From Streptomyces sp. SolWspMP-5a-2 (GTDB taxonomy: Bacteria; Actinomycetota; Actinomycetes; Streptomycetales; Streptomycetaceae), in the NCBI RefSeq assembly GCF_900091845.1, contig NZ_FMCI01000257.1, forward strand, positions 1 to 50,937: a stretch of DNA of 50,937 nucleotides. Direction: 5' to 3'. Position 1 is the stretch's first letter, and every line of letters starts with the position of its first letter. Under the pieces are notes generated by a model. The model was not told where the DNA came from and ran no database searches. It worked only from the letters and a program-made list of their open reading frames with translations. Positions 40,126 through 49,036 of the stretch are shown here, in pieces. The position numbers and the translations under genes were made by a program.

Positions 40126-40635
40126 TCAGTCGCGCAGGCCGTGGAAACCGCCCTGGTGGTACAGGAGCGGTCGGCCGGGGCCCGTGGGGTCGCCCGCCAG
40201 CACCTGGGCCACCACGATCCGGTGGTCGCCGGCCGGCACCCGCCCGACGATCCGGCAGACCAGCCAGGCCCGCACGTCGGCCAGGACCGGGACGCCCTCG
40301 GGCCCCTCGCTCCAGCGCGTGGGGGCGCCGAACCGGTCGGCGCCGCTGCGCGCGAAGGTGGCCGCCAGGTCGCGCTGGTGCTCCGCGAGGAGGTGCACGC
40401 CTATGTGGTCGGTCTCCGCGACCGCGGGCCAGCTGGAGGCACCGGTGCTGATGCCGAAGGAGAGCAGCGGCGGCTCGGCCGAGACGGAGCTGAGCGAGGT
40501 GGCGGTGAAGCCGACCGGGCCCGCCGGGCCGCGGGCGGTGATCACGGCGACGCCCGCCGCGTGCCGCCGGAAGACGGAGCGCAGCAGGTCGGGCGTGGCG
40601 AGTTGGGCGGCTGCGAGGTCGGGCGATGCCGTCAT
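40126..40635 (-). CDS. Flavin reductase-like (HpaC family) protein
   Basis: The 169-residue protein has FRRHAAGVAVITARGPAG then GFTATSLSSVSAEPPLLSF, the FMN-binding signature of flavin reductase/HpaC proteins. HIGVHLLAEHQRDLAATFA and GDHRIVVAQVLAGD follow. It should supply reduced FMN or FAD to a partner monooxygenase. No monooxygenase is adjacent. ATG 40635 follows AAGGACAG. It lies upstream of etfB in the same orientation but is separated by a promoter region. Confidence 0.87.
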   Translation of the reverse strand: MTASPDLAAAQLATPDLLRSVFRRHAAGVAVITARGPAGPVGFTATSLSSVSAEPPLLSFGISTGASSWPAVAETDHIGVHLLAEHQRDLAATFARSGADRFGAPTRWSEGPEGVPVLADVRAWLVCRIVGRVPAGDHRIVVAQVLAGDPTGPGRPLLYHQGGFHGLRD

Positions 40636-40843
40636 GGAGCTGTCCTTCCGCGGAGGGGGGTCGACCGGGCCGTGGTTGCTCAGTGGCCCGGACAGCCCGC
40701 GCTCGCGGTGCGCCCGAGGTCGACGTGGACCCGCCCGTGGAGCAGGAGTTCCGTTGGCATACGGTCAAGTTGACGATAGGTGGTACACACAGTCAAGTGC
40801 GCCCTGTCCTCCGCGGGGCGCCCCGTCGCGCCGGTGGCGGGTG

Positions 40844-41275
40844 TCAAACCGCCTCCCCCAGCGCGGCGATGACGTCGGCGCGGCGCGGCTGCCCGGTGGC
40901 GCGGCGGACCACCCGGCCCTCGGCGTCCAGGACCAGGACCGTCGGGGTCTTGAGGATGTCGAGGGCGCGCACGAGGTCGAGGTGGTGCTCGGCGTCGATC
41001 TCGACGTGCCGCACCCCCGGGACCATGTCGGCCACCTCGCCCAGGACCCGCCGGGTCGCCCGGCAGGGGGCGCAGAAGGCGCTGGAGAACTGCACCAGGG
41101 TGGCCCGCTCGCCCAGCGCCTCGCCCAACTCGGCCGCGCCCACCCGTTTCCCGTCGTCCCGCCCGCGCACCCGCACCCTCCCGCTCCGCCGCTGCCGCAC
41201 CACGCCGTAGGCGCCCGCCACCGCGAGCACCGCCAGGCACACCACCAGTCCTGTCACACCGGGGGGAGCGTTCAC
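40844..41275 (-). CDS. Membrane-anchored thioredoxin-like protein
   Basis: GTG 41275 gives 143 residues with one N-terminal transmembrane helix (VTGLVVCLAVLAVAGAYGVV) and then a thioredoxin fold. The active site is FSSAFCAPCRATRR (CAPC), with cis-Pro in ILKTPTVLVLD. It probably works outside or at the membrane in thiol exchange. It is divergent, 57 bases away, from a DUF4395 membrane protein, a pairing often seen in Streptomyces, where the membrane partner may pass electrons. The ribosome site is poor. Confidence 0.83.
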   Translation of the reverse strand: MNAPPGVTGLVVCLAVLAVAGAYGVVRQRRSGRVRVRGRDDGKRVGAAELGEALGERATLVQFSSAFCAPCRATRRVLGEVADMVPGVRHVEIDAEHHLDLVRALDILKTPTVLVLDAEGRVVRRATGQPRRADVIAALGEAV

Positions 41276-41332
41276 GAGACCGTAAAGATTCCCGGGGCCG
41301 CGTACCGGTTCCGGTGCGTGATGCTTGCCCCC

Positions 41333-41749
41333 ATGGACATCGATGTACGAGGCCCCCGGTTCGGCGCGGCCGTGACGACCGCCGCCCTGGCGGCCGTGCT
41401 GATCACCGGCAGCGCCTGGCTGCTGGCCTGGCAGACCCTGGCGTTCGCGCTGGGCGCGGCGCTCGGCGTGGGCCGCTCGCCCTACGGCGTGCTGTTCCGC
41501 ACCGCGATACGGCCCAGGCTCGGGCCGCCGCGCGCGTTCGAGGCGCCCGAGCCGCCGCGCTTCGCCCAGGCGGTGGGCCTGGCCTTCGCGCTGATCGGTC
41601 TGGTCGGTTACACGGTGGGGCCCGGGTGGCTCGGCACGGCGGCGACCGCGGTCGCGCTCGCGGCGGCCTTCCTGAACTCCGCGTTCGGCTTCTGCCTGGG
41701 CTGCGAGACGTATCTGCTGCTGCGCCGGGCGACCGCGGGCGCCGGCTGA
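41333..41749 (+). CDS. DUF4395 membrane protein
   Basis: ATG 41333 opens MDIDVRGPRFGAAVTTAALA; an ATG 12 bases earlier is possible. The 138-residue protein has about four hydrophobic segments and ends with FGFCLGCETYLLL, whose CxxC pair sits in the last helix. DUF4395 proteins are regularly encoded beside thioredoxin-like genes, as here. A role in passing reducing power across the membrane is a reasonable guess from the paired CxxC motifs. Confidence 0.82.
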   Translation: MDIDVRGPRFGAAVTTAALAAVLITGSAWLLAWQTLAFALGAALGVGRSPYGVLFRTAIRPRLGPPRAFEAPEPPRFAQAVGLAFALIGLVGYTVGPGWLGTAATAVALAAAFLNSAFGFCLGCETYLLLRRATAGAG

Positions 41750-41950
41750 GGACGGCACGGGAGAGGGGGCGCGGGCCGGTCGGCGGGGCCCGTGCGGACG
41801 TGACGAGGATCTCGTGGTTACCGGGCACTTGGACTGGCCACCCGCGCGTTCTTCGGGCACGATCTGCGAGATGCCGTAAACCTACGGCTCCGTAACTTCC
41901 CGCCGGGAGCTCCCCATTCCCAGGCTGAGCACGAAGGGCCCACGCCGTCC

Positions 41951-42679
41951 ATGGCCGAGCTTGTCTACCGTCCCGTCATCGGATTCGCCCGCACGCTGTT
42001 CAAGGCGTGGGACCTGAAGATCGACTGCCAGGGGTCGGAGAACATCCCGCGCTCGGGCGGCGCCGTGCTGGTCAGCAACCACATCAGTTACCTCGACTTC
42101 ATCTTCAACGGCCTGGCCGCGCTGCCGCAGAAACGTCTCGTTCGCTTCATGGCGAAGGAGTCCGTCTTCCGGCACCGCGTCTCGGGCCCGCTGATGCGCG
42201 GGATGAAGCACATCCCGGTCGACCGCGACCAGGGTGAGGCCGCCTACGCGCACGCGCTGGCCTCGCTGCGGTCCGGCGAGGTCGTGGGCGTGTTCCCGGA
42301 GGCGACGATCTCGCCGTCGTTCACCCTCAAGAGCTTCAAGTCGGGTGCCGCGCGGCTGGCCCAGGAGGCGGGCGTCCCGCTGGTGCCGATGGCCGTGTGG
42401 GGGACGCAGCGGCTGTGGACCAAGGGCCACCCGCGCAACTTCAAGCGCAGCCACACCCCGATCACCATCCGGGTCGGCGAGGCCATCGAGGCGTCCCGGG
42501 ACAAGTACGCGGGCGCCATCACCCGGCAGGTGCGCGAGCGGGTGCAGGAGCTGCTGGAGGCCGCCCAGCGCGCCTACCCGGTCCGTCCGAAGGACGCGAA
42601 CGACACCTGGTGGATGCCCGCCCACCTCGGCGGCACCGCGCCCACCCCGGAAGAGGTCCGGGCGGCCGAGGCGCGCTGA
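41951..42679 (+). CDS. 1-acyl-sn-glycerol-3-phosphate acyltransferase family protein
   Basis: The 242-residue protein carries the PlsC motifs: catalytic NHISYLD (H-x4-D, about residue 46), GVFPEATIS for substrate binding (about 115) and PLVPMAVWG (about 146). It transfers an acyl chain to lysophosphatidate or a related lipid at the inner membrane. The end, after VQELLEAAQRAYPV, is hydrophilic. There is no lipid synthesis operon around it. The ribosome site is weak; AAGGG lies 17 bases upstream of ATG 41951. Confidence 0.9.
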   Translation: MAELVYRPVIGFARTLFKAWDLKIDCQGSENIPRSGGAVLVSNHISYLDFIFNGLAALPQKRLVRFMAKESVFRHRVSGPLMRGMKHIPVDRDQGEAAYAHALASLRSGEVVGVFPEATISPSFTLKSFKSGAARLAQEAGVPLVPMAVWGTQRLWTKGHPRNFKRSHTPITIRVGEAIEASRDKYAGAITRQVRERVQELLEAAQRAYPVRPKDANDTWWMPAHLGGTAPTPEEVRAAEAR

Positions 42680-42701
42680 CCGCGGGCCCGGCGGGGCTCG
42701 C

Positions 42702-43397
42702 TCACAGCCCCGGCGCCCGTACCTCGATCCGTGCTCCGGGGCTGAACTTCGCCAGCAGTTCGGCGAGTTCGGCGCCCGCCGCCTCGACGTCGGCGACCGG
42801 CATCGGGGCGAGTCCTTCGAGCAGGAAGATCCCGGAGACGGTCCGCTCGGTCAGCCGGGTGCGCGGCCCCTGGCGCCAGTTCCAGCGGCGGCAGGTCACG
42901 CCCGTCCCGTCGCGCCAGACCACCTCGCCCGCGTCGGGGTGCTCGACCAGCTCCTCGCCCCCTGCCGTCGTCACGAACTCCTCGTCGCCGGTGGCCCGTT
43001 CGAGCGACATGCTTCCCTCGATCCGGTCGAGGTCCTCACCGCCGACCGGGATCAGCCAGGCGACGCTGACCGCGTTGTAGAGGTCGACGAGCAGGTTGAC
43101 GCGGGGCAGTCCGCCGTCCGCGAGGGCCCTTCTGGCCAGCGCCTCGGCCGAGTTGCGGGTGCGCGAGGGCTTGGCGCCGAACGCCGTGTAGAGCGCGCGC
43201 CAGGCCGCCATGTGCGGGTCCTCGTGCGGGGCACGCCCCTGGAGGCGGTCGGCGAGGCGGCGGGCCGCGTCGTCGAGCAGGGCCGAACTCTCGTCGGTGC
43301 TGGGCCCGTTGGTGAGTCCGTGCGCCTCGATGACGAGCGGGGTGAAGCCGGGGGCGAGGGCGCGCACCTCGTCGGACACGGTCAGGGTGAGGGTCAT
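42702..43397 (-). CDS. B3/B4 tRNA-binding domain protein
   Basis: The 231-residue protein matches the free-standing B3/4 domain of phenylalanyl-tRNA synthetase beta. EDPHMAAWRALYTAFGAKPSRTRNSAEAL then RVNLLVDLYNAVSV are the core, followed by PVGGEDLDRIEGSMSL and GIFLLEG. Free-standing B3/4 proteins may edit mischarged tRNA or simply share the fold. It starts nine bases after a transglutaminase-like gene, in the same operon. Confidence 0.83.
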   Translation of the reverse strand: MTLTLTVSDEVRALAPGFTPLVIEAHGLTNGPSTDESSALLDDAARRLADRLQGRAPHEDPHMAAWRALYTAFGAKPSRTRNSAEALARRALADGGLPRVNLLVDLYNAVSVAWLIPVGGEDLDRIEGSMSLERATGDEEFVTTAGGEELVEHPDAGEVVWRDGTGVTCRRWNWRQGPRTRLTERTVSGIFLLEGLAPMPVADVEAAGAELAELLAKFSPGARIEVRAPGL

Positions 43398-43406
43398 CGG
43401 TCTGCC

Positions 43407-44000
43407 TCAGAGTGCGGTGGGGAGGGTCTGCCACAGGGTCGGCCGGTCGGGCGCCGCCCGGAGGGCGCCGAGCACGGCCGGGTGAGGTACAGCGTACAGG
43501 TCCGGGTAGTCCACCTCATTGCACCGCGGGTCGGGCGTCCAGGCCAGGCGCTCGCCGTCGAGGGAGAACCGCGCGTCCACGCCGGGCTTGTTGCCGCGCG
43601 GGTCCTGGCGGTGCCAGGCGCCGTGGAAGCGGACGGCGACCAGGCCGTGGACGACGTGGCCCTGGCCGTCGTCGTGCAGGAGCCGCTGGTAGCAGAGCGC
43701 CGTGGGGATGTCCTCGGCGCGCAGCAGGGCGGCGAGGGCGTGGGCCTTGGCGTGGCAGATGCCGGTGCCCAGGGTCAGGACGTCGGAGGCGCGCCAGGTG
43801 ACGCGCGGGTCGCCGGAGTCCTGGGAGTGCGGGATGGCGTCGCGGACGTACTCGTAGGCGGCCTGTGCATAGGCATACGAGTCGGCCACGTCGGCGGCCA
43901 GCCGGGCCGCCGTCCGCCCGACCATCGGGTGGTGGTGGTCGATGACCTCGTCAGCGGCGAGGTAGGCGGAGAGGTCGGGGGTTGTCTGGATCAGCTCCAT
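43407..44000 (-). CDS. Transglutaminase-like domain protein
   Basis: ATG 44000 gives 197 residues (MELIQTTPDL...). The papain-like transglutaminase core shows the catalytic cysteine in LGTGICHAKAHALAALLRA, with VVHGLVAVRFHGAWHR and a following Asp in RQDPRGNK as His/Asp partners. Bacterial members are mostly peptidases or of unknown role. It is followed at nine bases by the B3/B4 protein. No signal peptide, so it is cytoplasmic. Confidence 0.82.
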   Translation of the reverse strand: MELIQTTPDLSAYLAADEVIDHHHPMVGRTAARLAADVADSYAYAQAAYEYVRDAIPHSQDSGDPRVTWRASDVLTLGTGICHAKAHALAALLRAEDIPTALCYQRLLHDDGQGHVVHGLVAVRFHGAWHRQDPRGNKPGVDARFSLDGERLAWTPDPRCNEVDYPDLYAVPHPAVLGALRAAPDRPTLWQTLPTAL

Positions 44001-44078
44001 GCCCGCAGAGCATAGGAAAGCGATCACCCGAACGTCAATGACTTTTCAGGTGACCGCATACCTATGCAGAGCTGTCCG

Positions 44079-45149
44079 CTACCGCGCCATCTCCTCCTTG
44101 ACGGCGGCCACGAACGCGTCCACGTCGTCCTCGGTGGTGTCGAACGCGCACATCCAGCGCACGACGCCCGCCGCCTCGTCCCAGAAGTAGAAGCGGAACC
44201 GCTCCTGGAGGCGCAGGCTCACCTCGTGCGGGAGCGTGGCGAAGACGCCGTTGGCCTGCACCGGGTAGAGGATCTCGACGCCGTGCACGGCCCTGACCCC
44301 CTCGGCGAGCCGCTGCGCCATCTCGTTGGCGTGCCGGGCGTTGCGCAGCCACAGGTCCTTGGCGAGCAGCGCCTCCAACTGCACCGACACGAAGCGCATC
44401 TTGGAGGCGAGCTGCATGGACAGCTTGCGCAGGTGGCGCATGTGCCGGACCGCGTCCTGGTTGATCACCACGACGGCCTCGCCGAACACCGCGCCGTTCT
44501 TGGTGCCGCCCAGGGACAGCAGGTCGACACCGACGGCGTTGGTGAACGCCCGCATCGGGACGTCCAGGGAGGCGGCGGCGTTGGCGATCCGGGAGCCGTC
44601 GAGGTGCACGCGCATGCCGAGGCCGTGCGCGTGGTCGCAGAGGGCGCGGATCTCGTCGGGCGTGTAGAGGGTGCCCAGTTCGGTGCTCTGGGTGATCGAG
44701 ACCACCTGCGGCATCGCCCGGTGCTCGTCGTCGAAGCCCCAGGCCTGCCGGTCGATCAGCTCGGGGGTGAGCTTGCCGTCCGGGGTGGGCACGGTGAGCA
44801 GCTTCAGGCCGCCCATCCGCTCGGGGGCCCCGCCCTCGTCGACGTGGATGTGGGCGCTCTCCGCGCAGATCACCGCGCCCCAGCGGTCGGTGACCGCCTG
44901 GAGCGCGACGACGTTGGCGCCGGTGCCGTTGAAGACCGGGAAGGCCTCCGCGCTCGCCCCGAAGTGGCTGCGGATCACGCCCTGGAGGTGCCCGGTGTAG
45001 TCGTCCTCGCCGTAGGCGACCTGGTGGCCGCCGTTGGCGAGGGCGAGCGCGGCGAGGATCTCCGGGTGGGCCCCGGCGTAGTTGTCGCTGGCGAATCCCC
45101 GGACCTGCGGGTCGTGGTGGCGCCTGGCGTCGGTCCGGGGCGGGTTCAC
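44079..45149 (-). CDS. Threonine aldolase-family PLP enzyme
   Basis: GTG 45149 overlaps the stop of the SDR gene (GTGA), giving 356 residues. It has the aminotransferase class I/beta-eliminating lyase pattern of low-specificity L-threonine aldolases. FASDNYAGAHPEILAALA is the N-terminal signature, ESAHIHVDEGGAPE the second, and HLDGSRIANAA holds the PLP Asp. Lys in LSLGGTKNGAV would bind the cofactor. It cleaves threonine or allo-threonine to glycine and acetaldehyde. Coupling to DUF6421 and SDR genes suggests that the true substrate may be a different beta-hydroxy amino acid. Confidence 0.88.
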   Translation of the reverse strand: MNPPRTDARRHHDPQVRGFASDNYAGAHPEILAALALANGGHQVAYGEDDYTGHLQGVIRSHFGASAEAFPVFNGTGANVVALQAVTDRWGAVICAESAHIHVDEGGAPERMGGLKLLTVPTPDGKLTPELIDRQAWGFDDEHRAMPQVVSITQSTELGTLYTPDEIRALCDHAHGLGMRVHLDGSRIANAAASLDVPMRAFTNAVGVDLLSLGGTKNGAVFGEAVVVINQDAVRHMRHLRKLSMQLASKMRFVSVQLEALLAKDLWLRNARHANEMAQRLAEGVRAVHGVEILYPVQANGVFATLPHEVSLRLQERFRFYFWDEAAGVVRWMCAFDTTEDDVDAFVAAVKEEMAR

Positions 45150-45991
45150 GGCCGGTCGGTCAGCCACAGACGGTTTCCGTTCACTTCGGCGGCGGGCTTG
45201 TCCCAGACGTCGACGATGGCCTCGGCGAGGTCCTTGACGTCGGTGAAACCGGAGAACTTCGCGTTCGGGCGGTCGGCGCGCATCGCGTCGTGGACGAGCG
45301 CCTTGACCACCAGGATGGTCGCGGCGGAGGTCGGCCCCTCCTCGCCCCCGGCCTTGCGGAAGTAGTCGCCCATGGCCAGCGTCCACGCCTCGGCGGCGGC
45401 CTTGGCGGCGGCGTAGGCGGCGTTGCCCGCGGTGGGCCTGGTGGCGCCGGAGGCGCTGATCAGGACGTACCGGCCGCGGTCGCTGAGCTGGAGCGCCTCG
45501 TGGAAGGCGAGGGAGGTGTGCTGCACGGTGCGGATGAGCAGCAGTTCGAGGAAGTCCCAGTCGTCCAGGACGGTCTTGGTGAAGGTCTCGCTGCCGCGCC
45601 AGCCGCCGACGAGGTGCACCAGGCCGTCGACGCGCCCGAACTCGGCGCCGATGTGCGCCGCCCACTCCCGGGTGGAGTCCAGGTCGAGCAGGTCGACGGG
45701 TTCGCCGATGACGTTGGCGCCGCCGCCCGCGTACCGGGCCGCGTCGACCGCCTCGGCGAGCCGCTCGGGATCGTTGTCGGCCGCGACGACGGTCGCGCCC
45801 GCCTCCGCGAGCCGGAGCAGGGTGGCCCGGCCCGCCGCTCCGCCCGCGCCGGCCACCGCGATCACCGCACCGCTGAGAGCCCCGTTCCCCATGTTCCTCG
45901 CCTCCTGAACAGCGTGCGCCTCGGCCTCGTCCGTCCCGCCCGGGGACGTTGCGGCCGCCGCCCGCTCACTCTCTGTGGTGCGGTCGCTCAC
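45146..45991 (-). CDS. SDR-family oxidoreductase
   Basis: The 281-residue protein begins with a 35-residue polar tail, then VIAVAGAGGAAGRATLLRLA (Rossmann cofactor loop). LVHLVGGWRG lies at the fourth strand and SASGATRPTAGNAAYAAAKAA supplies Ser and a Tyr-x3-Lys (YAAAK). GTG 45991 overlaps the DUF6421 stop, and its own stop overlaps the threonine aldolase start. An internal ATG (MGNGALSG) is an alternative start. Middle gene of the conserved three-gene unit. Confidence 0.85.
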   Translation of the reverse strand: MSDRTTESERAAAATSPGGTDEAEAHAVQEARNMGNGALSGAVIAVAGAGGAAGRATLLRLAEAGATVVAADNDPERLAEAVDAARYAGGGANVIGEPVDLLDLDSTREWAAHIGAEFGRVDGLVHLVGGWRGSETFTKTVLDDWDFLELLLIRTVQHTSLAFHEALQLSDRGRYVLISASGATRPTAGNAAYAAAKAAAEAWTLAMGDYFRKAGGEEGPTSAATILVVKALVHDAMRADRPNAKFSGFTDVKDLAEAIVDVWDKPAAEVNGNRLWLTDRP

Positions 45992-47385
45992 GCGGCGATC
46001 CGCTCTTCGCTCTCCCGTGTGATACCCCGGGTCGAGGCGATCACGTTCTTCAGCTTCTTGGAGAGTGCCTCATAGAACATGCTCAGCGGAAACTCGTCGG
46101 GAAGCACGTCGTCCACGAGCTTGCGCGGCGGCAGGCCGAGGTCCAGCGCGTCGGGGCCCTTGGCCCAGCGGGATCCCGGGTGCGGCGCGAGGTAGCCGGA
46201 GACCAGCTCGTACCCGGCGAACCAGTGGACGAGCTTGGGGCGGTCGATGCCGTCGCGGTAGAGCTTCTCGATCTCGGCGCAGAGCTGGTTGGTGACCTGG
46301 GGGGCGCGCTCCCAGTCGACGCGCAGGGTGTTGTCGGTCCACCGCAGGACGTCGTGCTTGTGCAGGTAGGCGAAGAGCAACTGGCCGCCGAGGCCGTCGT
46401 AGTTGCGCACCCGCTCGCCGGTGACGGGGAAGCGGAACATGCGGTCGAAGAGGATCGCGTACTGGACGTCGCGGGCCTGCGGGACCCCTTCGCCGGCGAG
46501 CTTCACGGCCTCCCTGAAGGCGGTGAGGTCGCACCGCAGCTCCTCCAGGCCGTACATCCAGAACGGCTGGCGCTGCTTGATCATGAACGGGTCGAAGGGC
46601 AGGTCGCCGTGGGAGTGGGTGCGGTCGTGGACCATGTCCCACAGGACGAACGCCTCCTCGCAGCGCTTCTGGTCGTGGACCATGGCGGCGACGTCCTCGG
46701 GCAGCTCGATGCCGAGGATGCCGACGGCGGCCTCGGTGACCCGGCGGAAGCGGGCGGCCTCGCGGTCGCAGAAGATGCCACCCCAGGAGAATCGTTCCGG
46801 CGCCTCGCGGACGGCGATGGTCTCCGGGAAGAGGACGGCGGAGTTGGTGTCGTACCCGGCCGTGAAGTCCTCGAAGGTGATCCCGCAGAACAGCGGGTTG
46901 TCGTAGCGGGTGCGCTCCAGCTCGGCCAGCCACTCCGGCCAGACCATCCGCAGCACGACCGCCTCCAGGTTGCGGTCCGGGTTGCCGTTCTGCGTGTACA
47001 TCGGGAAGACGACCAGGTGCTGGAGGCCGTCCCGGCGGTCCGCGGCGGGCTGGAAGGCCAGCAGCGAGTCGAGGAAGTCCGGCACCCCGAAGCCGCCGTC
47101 GGCCCAGGCGCGCAGATCGGCGGCGAGGGCGCGGTGGTACTCGGCGTCGTGCGGGAGCAGCGCGGACAGCTCCCCGACGGCCGTGACGACCGTCTCGACG
47201 GCGTGGACGGCCTCCTCGCGGGCGGGGGCGCCCTCGGCCGCGAGGTCGATCGAGCCGTCCTTGGACTGCCATGGCCTGATCCGCTCCACGGCGCCCTTGA
47301 GGACGGGCCAGGCCGGATGTTCTACCGCCCTGGTCGCCGGAGGAATCCGCCCCTCGAAGCCCACCCGCTCAAGAATTTCCGTCAT
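45988..47385 (-). CDS. DUF6421-family protein
   Basis: This 465-residue, mostly soluble protein belongs to a conserved actinobacterial family with no known reaction. Distinct stretches are HLVVFPMYTQNGNPDRNLEA, MVWPEWLAELERTRYDNPLF, LWDMVHDRTHSHGDLPFDPF and KHDVLRWTDNTLRVDWERAP. HDRTHSHGD contains three His and two Asp and could bind metal. It leads a three-gene operon with SDR and threonine aldolase genes through GTGA overlaps. No membrane segment is visible. ATG 47385. Confidence 0.78.
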   Translation of the reverse strand: MTEILERVGFEGRIPPATRAVEHPAWPVLKGAVERIRPWQSKDGSIDLAAEGAPAREEAVHAVETVVTAVGELSALLPHDAEYHRALAADLRAWADGGFGVPDFLDSLLAFQPAADRRDGLQHLVVFPMYTQNGNPDRNLEAVVLRMVWPEWLAELERTRYDNPLFCGITFEDFTAGYDTNSAVLFPETIAVREAPERFSWGGIFCDREAARFRRVTEAAVGILGIELPEDVAAMVHDQKRCEEAFVLWDMVHDRTHSHGDLPFDPFMIKQRQPFWMYGLEELRCDLTAFREAVKLAGEGVPQARDVQYAILFDRMFRFPVTGERVRNYDGLGGQLLFAYLHKHDVLRWTDNTLRVDWERAPQVTNQLCAEIEKLYRDGIDRPKLVHWFAGYELVSGYLAPHPGSRWAKGPDALDLGLPPRKLVDDVLPDEFPLSMFYEALSKKLKNVIASTRGITRESEERIAA

Positions 47386-47734
47386 GTCCCACCCTCCACC
47401 GAAGAAGCTCGCGTCAGAAGACCGTATACATATGGCCTTTCACCCAGCAAGAGGCGCCTCCGGAAAATATCCTGCCCACCCCCGCTTCTCACCGAACTTT
47501 TTCCTGCCGGAAACCCGGATGACCGACGGAAGCGTCCGCCGCGCCTACCCCGTACCGGGAGACCCGAAACAGGCCACTGATCGCCGGGGAGCTGGGTAGG
47601 GGACCCGCGGGAGCGGACACGGCACGCACGGGTCCATCGCGGGGCGCGGCCGTTAGGCTGCGGCTCTGCCCGCGCGGCCGTCCGCCCCGGTGCGCGCGAG
47701 CGCCGAGCCGCCGTCGACGGAAGAGGGTCGAACC
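47386..47734. other. Intergenic region between divergent DUF6421 and GDPD genes
   Basis: No gene is seen. The left part is AT-richer (ACCGTATACATATGG, GGAAAATATCC) and should hold the DUF6421 promoter. A TAGGCT -10-like box at 47654-47659 may serve the GDPD gene. TTTCCGG and CCGGAAA words repeat around 47470-47515, without a clean palindrome. Confidence 0.5.
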
Positions 47735-48418
47735 TTGAACTTCCTTACCATCGGTCACCGCGGGGTCATGGGTGTCGAGCCCGAGAACACCCTCCGTTCG
47801 TTCGTCGCGGCCCAGCACGCCGGGCTCGACGTGATCGAACTCGATCTGCACCTGAGCAAGGACGGCGCCCTCGTCGTCATGCACGACGCGGACGTGGACC
47901 GCACCACCGACGGCACCGGGCCCATCGCCGAGAAGACCCTCGCGGAGCTGCGCGCGCTGGACGCGGGCCGCGGCGAGCGGGTGCCGGTCTTCGAGGAGGT
48001 GCTGGACGCGGTGCCCACGCCGCTCCAGGCCGAGATCAAGGACGTGGCGGCGGCCCGCGCGCTGGCCGGGGTGATCCGGGAGCGCGACCTGGGCTCCCGG
48101 GTCGAGGTGTCGTCGTTCCACGACGAGGCGATCGCGGAGATCGCGCGGGTGCTGCCCGGCGTCCGCACCGCGCTGATCGCCAGCCGCTACACCGGCGACG
48201 TGGTGGACCGGGCCGTCGAGGCCGGGGCCGGGACGGTCTGCCTCAGCCTCCGGCGGCTCACGCTGGAGATCGTCGAGCGGGCCCGCAAGGCCGACATGCG
48301 GATCATCGGCTGGGTGGTGAACACCCAGGAGCAGTTGCGGCTGGCGCGGGCCTTCGGCCTGGACGGCGTGACCACCGACCTCCCGGAGATCAAGCGCACC
48401 GGCCGCTTCACGGCCTGA
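47735..48418 (+). CDS. Glycerophosphodiester phosphodiesterase
   Basis: TTG 47735, seven bases after GGAAGAGGG, starts 227 residues with NFLTIGHRGVMGVEPENTL. The GDPD motifs are complete: HRG with PENT, then IELDLHLSKDGALVVMHD and RTTDGTG, containing the general acid/base histidines and metal ligands. QAEIKDVAAA carries another Glu ligand. It hydrolyses glycerophosphodiesters to glycerol 3-phosphate and alcohols. There is no signal peptide, so it is cytoplasmic. It converges with a GNAT gene, four bases between stops. Confidence 0.92.
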   Translation: MNFLTIGHRGVMGVEPENTLRSFVAAQHAGLDVIELDLHLSKDGALVVMHDADVDRTTDGTGPIAEKTLAELRALDAGRGERVPVFEEVLDAVPTPLQAEIKDVAAARALAGVIRERDLGSRVEVSSFHDEAIAEIARVLPGVRTALIASRYTGDVVDRAVEAGAGTVCLSLRRLTLEIVERARKADMRIIGWVVNTQEQLRLARAFGLDGVTTDLPEIKRTGRFTA

Positions 48419-48421
48419 GCC

Positions 48422-48964
48422 TCAGCCCAGCTCCTTGATCAGCAGCTCGAACCGCAGATCCGTGCGGAGCGGGATGCCGAAGCGCTCGTCGCCGTACGGG
48501 AAGGGGGTCGTCCGTCCCGTACGGCGGTAGCCGCGGCGCTCGTACCAGGCGATGAGGTCGTCGCGGACGGAGATCACGGTCATGTGCATCTCCCCCACGC
48601 CCCAGCCCTCCCGGGCGGCGCGCTCCGCCTCGGCGATGATGGTCTTGCCGAGCCCGGCGCCCTGGAGCGCGGGGCTGACCGCGAACATGCCGAAGTAGGC
48701 GTGGTCGCCGCGGTGTTCGAGCTGGCAGCAGGCGATGGTCCGGCCGTCGCGCTCCACGACGAGCAGGCGGCTGTCCGGCGACTCGATCACCTCGCGCACG
48801 CCCCGCGGGTCGGTGCGCTGCCCCTGGAGGAGGTCCGCCTCGGTGGTCCACCCGGTCCGACTCGAATCCCCCCGGTACGCCGACTCGATCAGCGCGACGA
48901 GGTCGCCGACGTCGGCGTCGGTGGCGTCGCGGAAGGTCGGTGCGGAGGTGGCGGCCGTGTCCAT
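48422..48964 (-). CDS. GNAT-family N-acetyltransferase
   Basis: The 180-residue protein has the acetyl-CoA motif FGMFAVSPALQGAGLGKTII at about residue 93, the R/Q-x-x-G-x-G/A loop. AEREAR-type helix EAERAAREG and YERRGYRRTGRTTPFPYG at the end are typical of small-substrate GNATs. The substrate is not predictable. ATG 48964 lies about 20 bases after GAGGAG; only four bases separate its stop from that of GDPD. Confidence 0.87.
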   Translation of the reverse strand: MDTAATSAPTFRDATDADVGDLVALIESAYRGDSSRTGWTTEADLLQGQRTDPRGVREVIESPDSRLLVVERDGRTIACCQLEHRGDHAYFGMFAVSPALQGAGLGKTIIAEAERAAREGWGVGEMHMTVISVRDDLIAWYERRGYRRTGRTTPFPYGDERFGIPLRTDLRFELLIKELG

Positions 48965-49036
48965 GGTGCGGTTCTCCTCGGGGCTGCGGCGCGGGCACCG
49001 ACGAGGGTAGCGCGCGGCGCGTTAGGCTCCGCCGCC

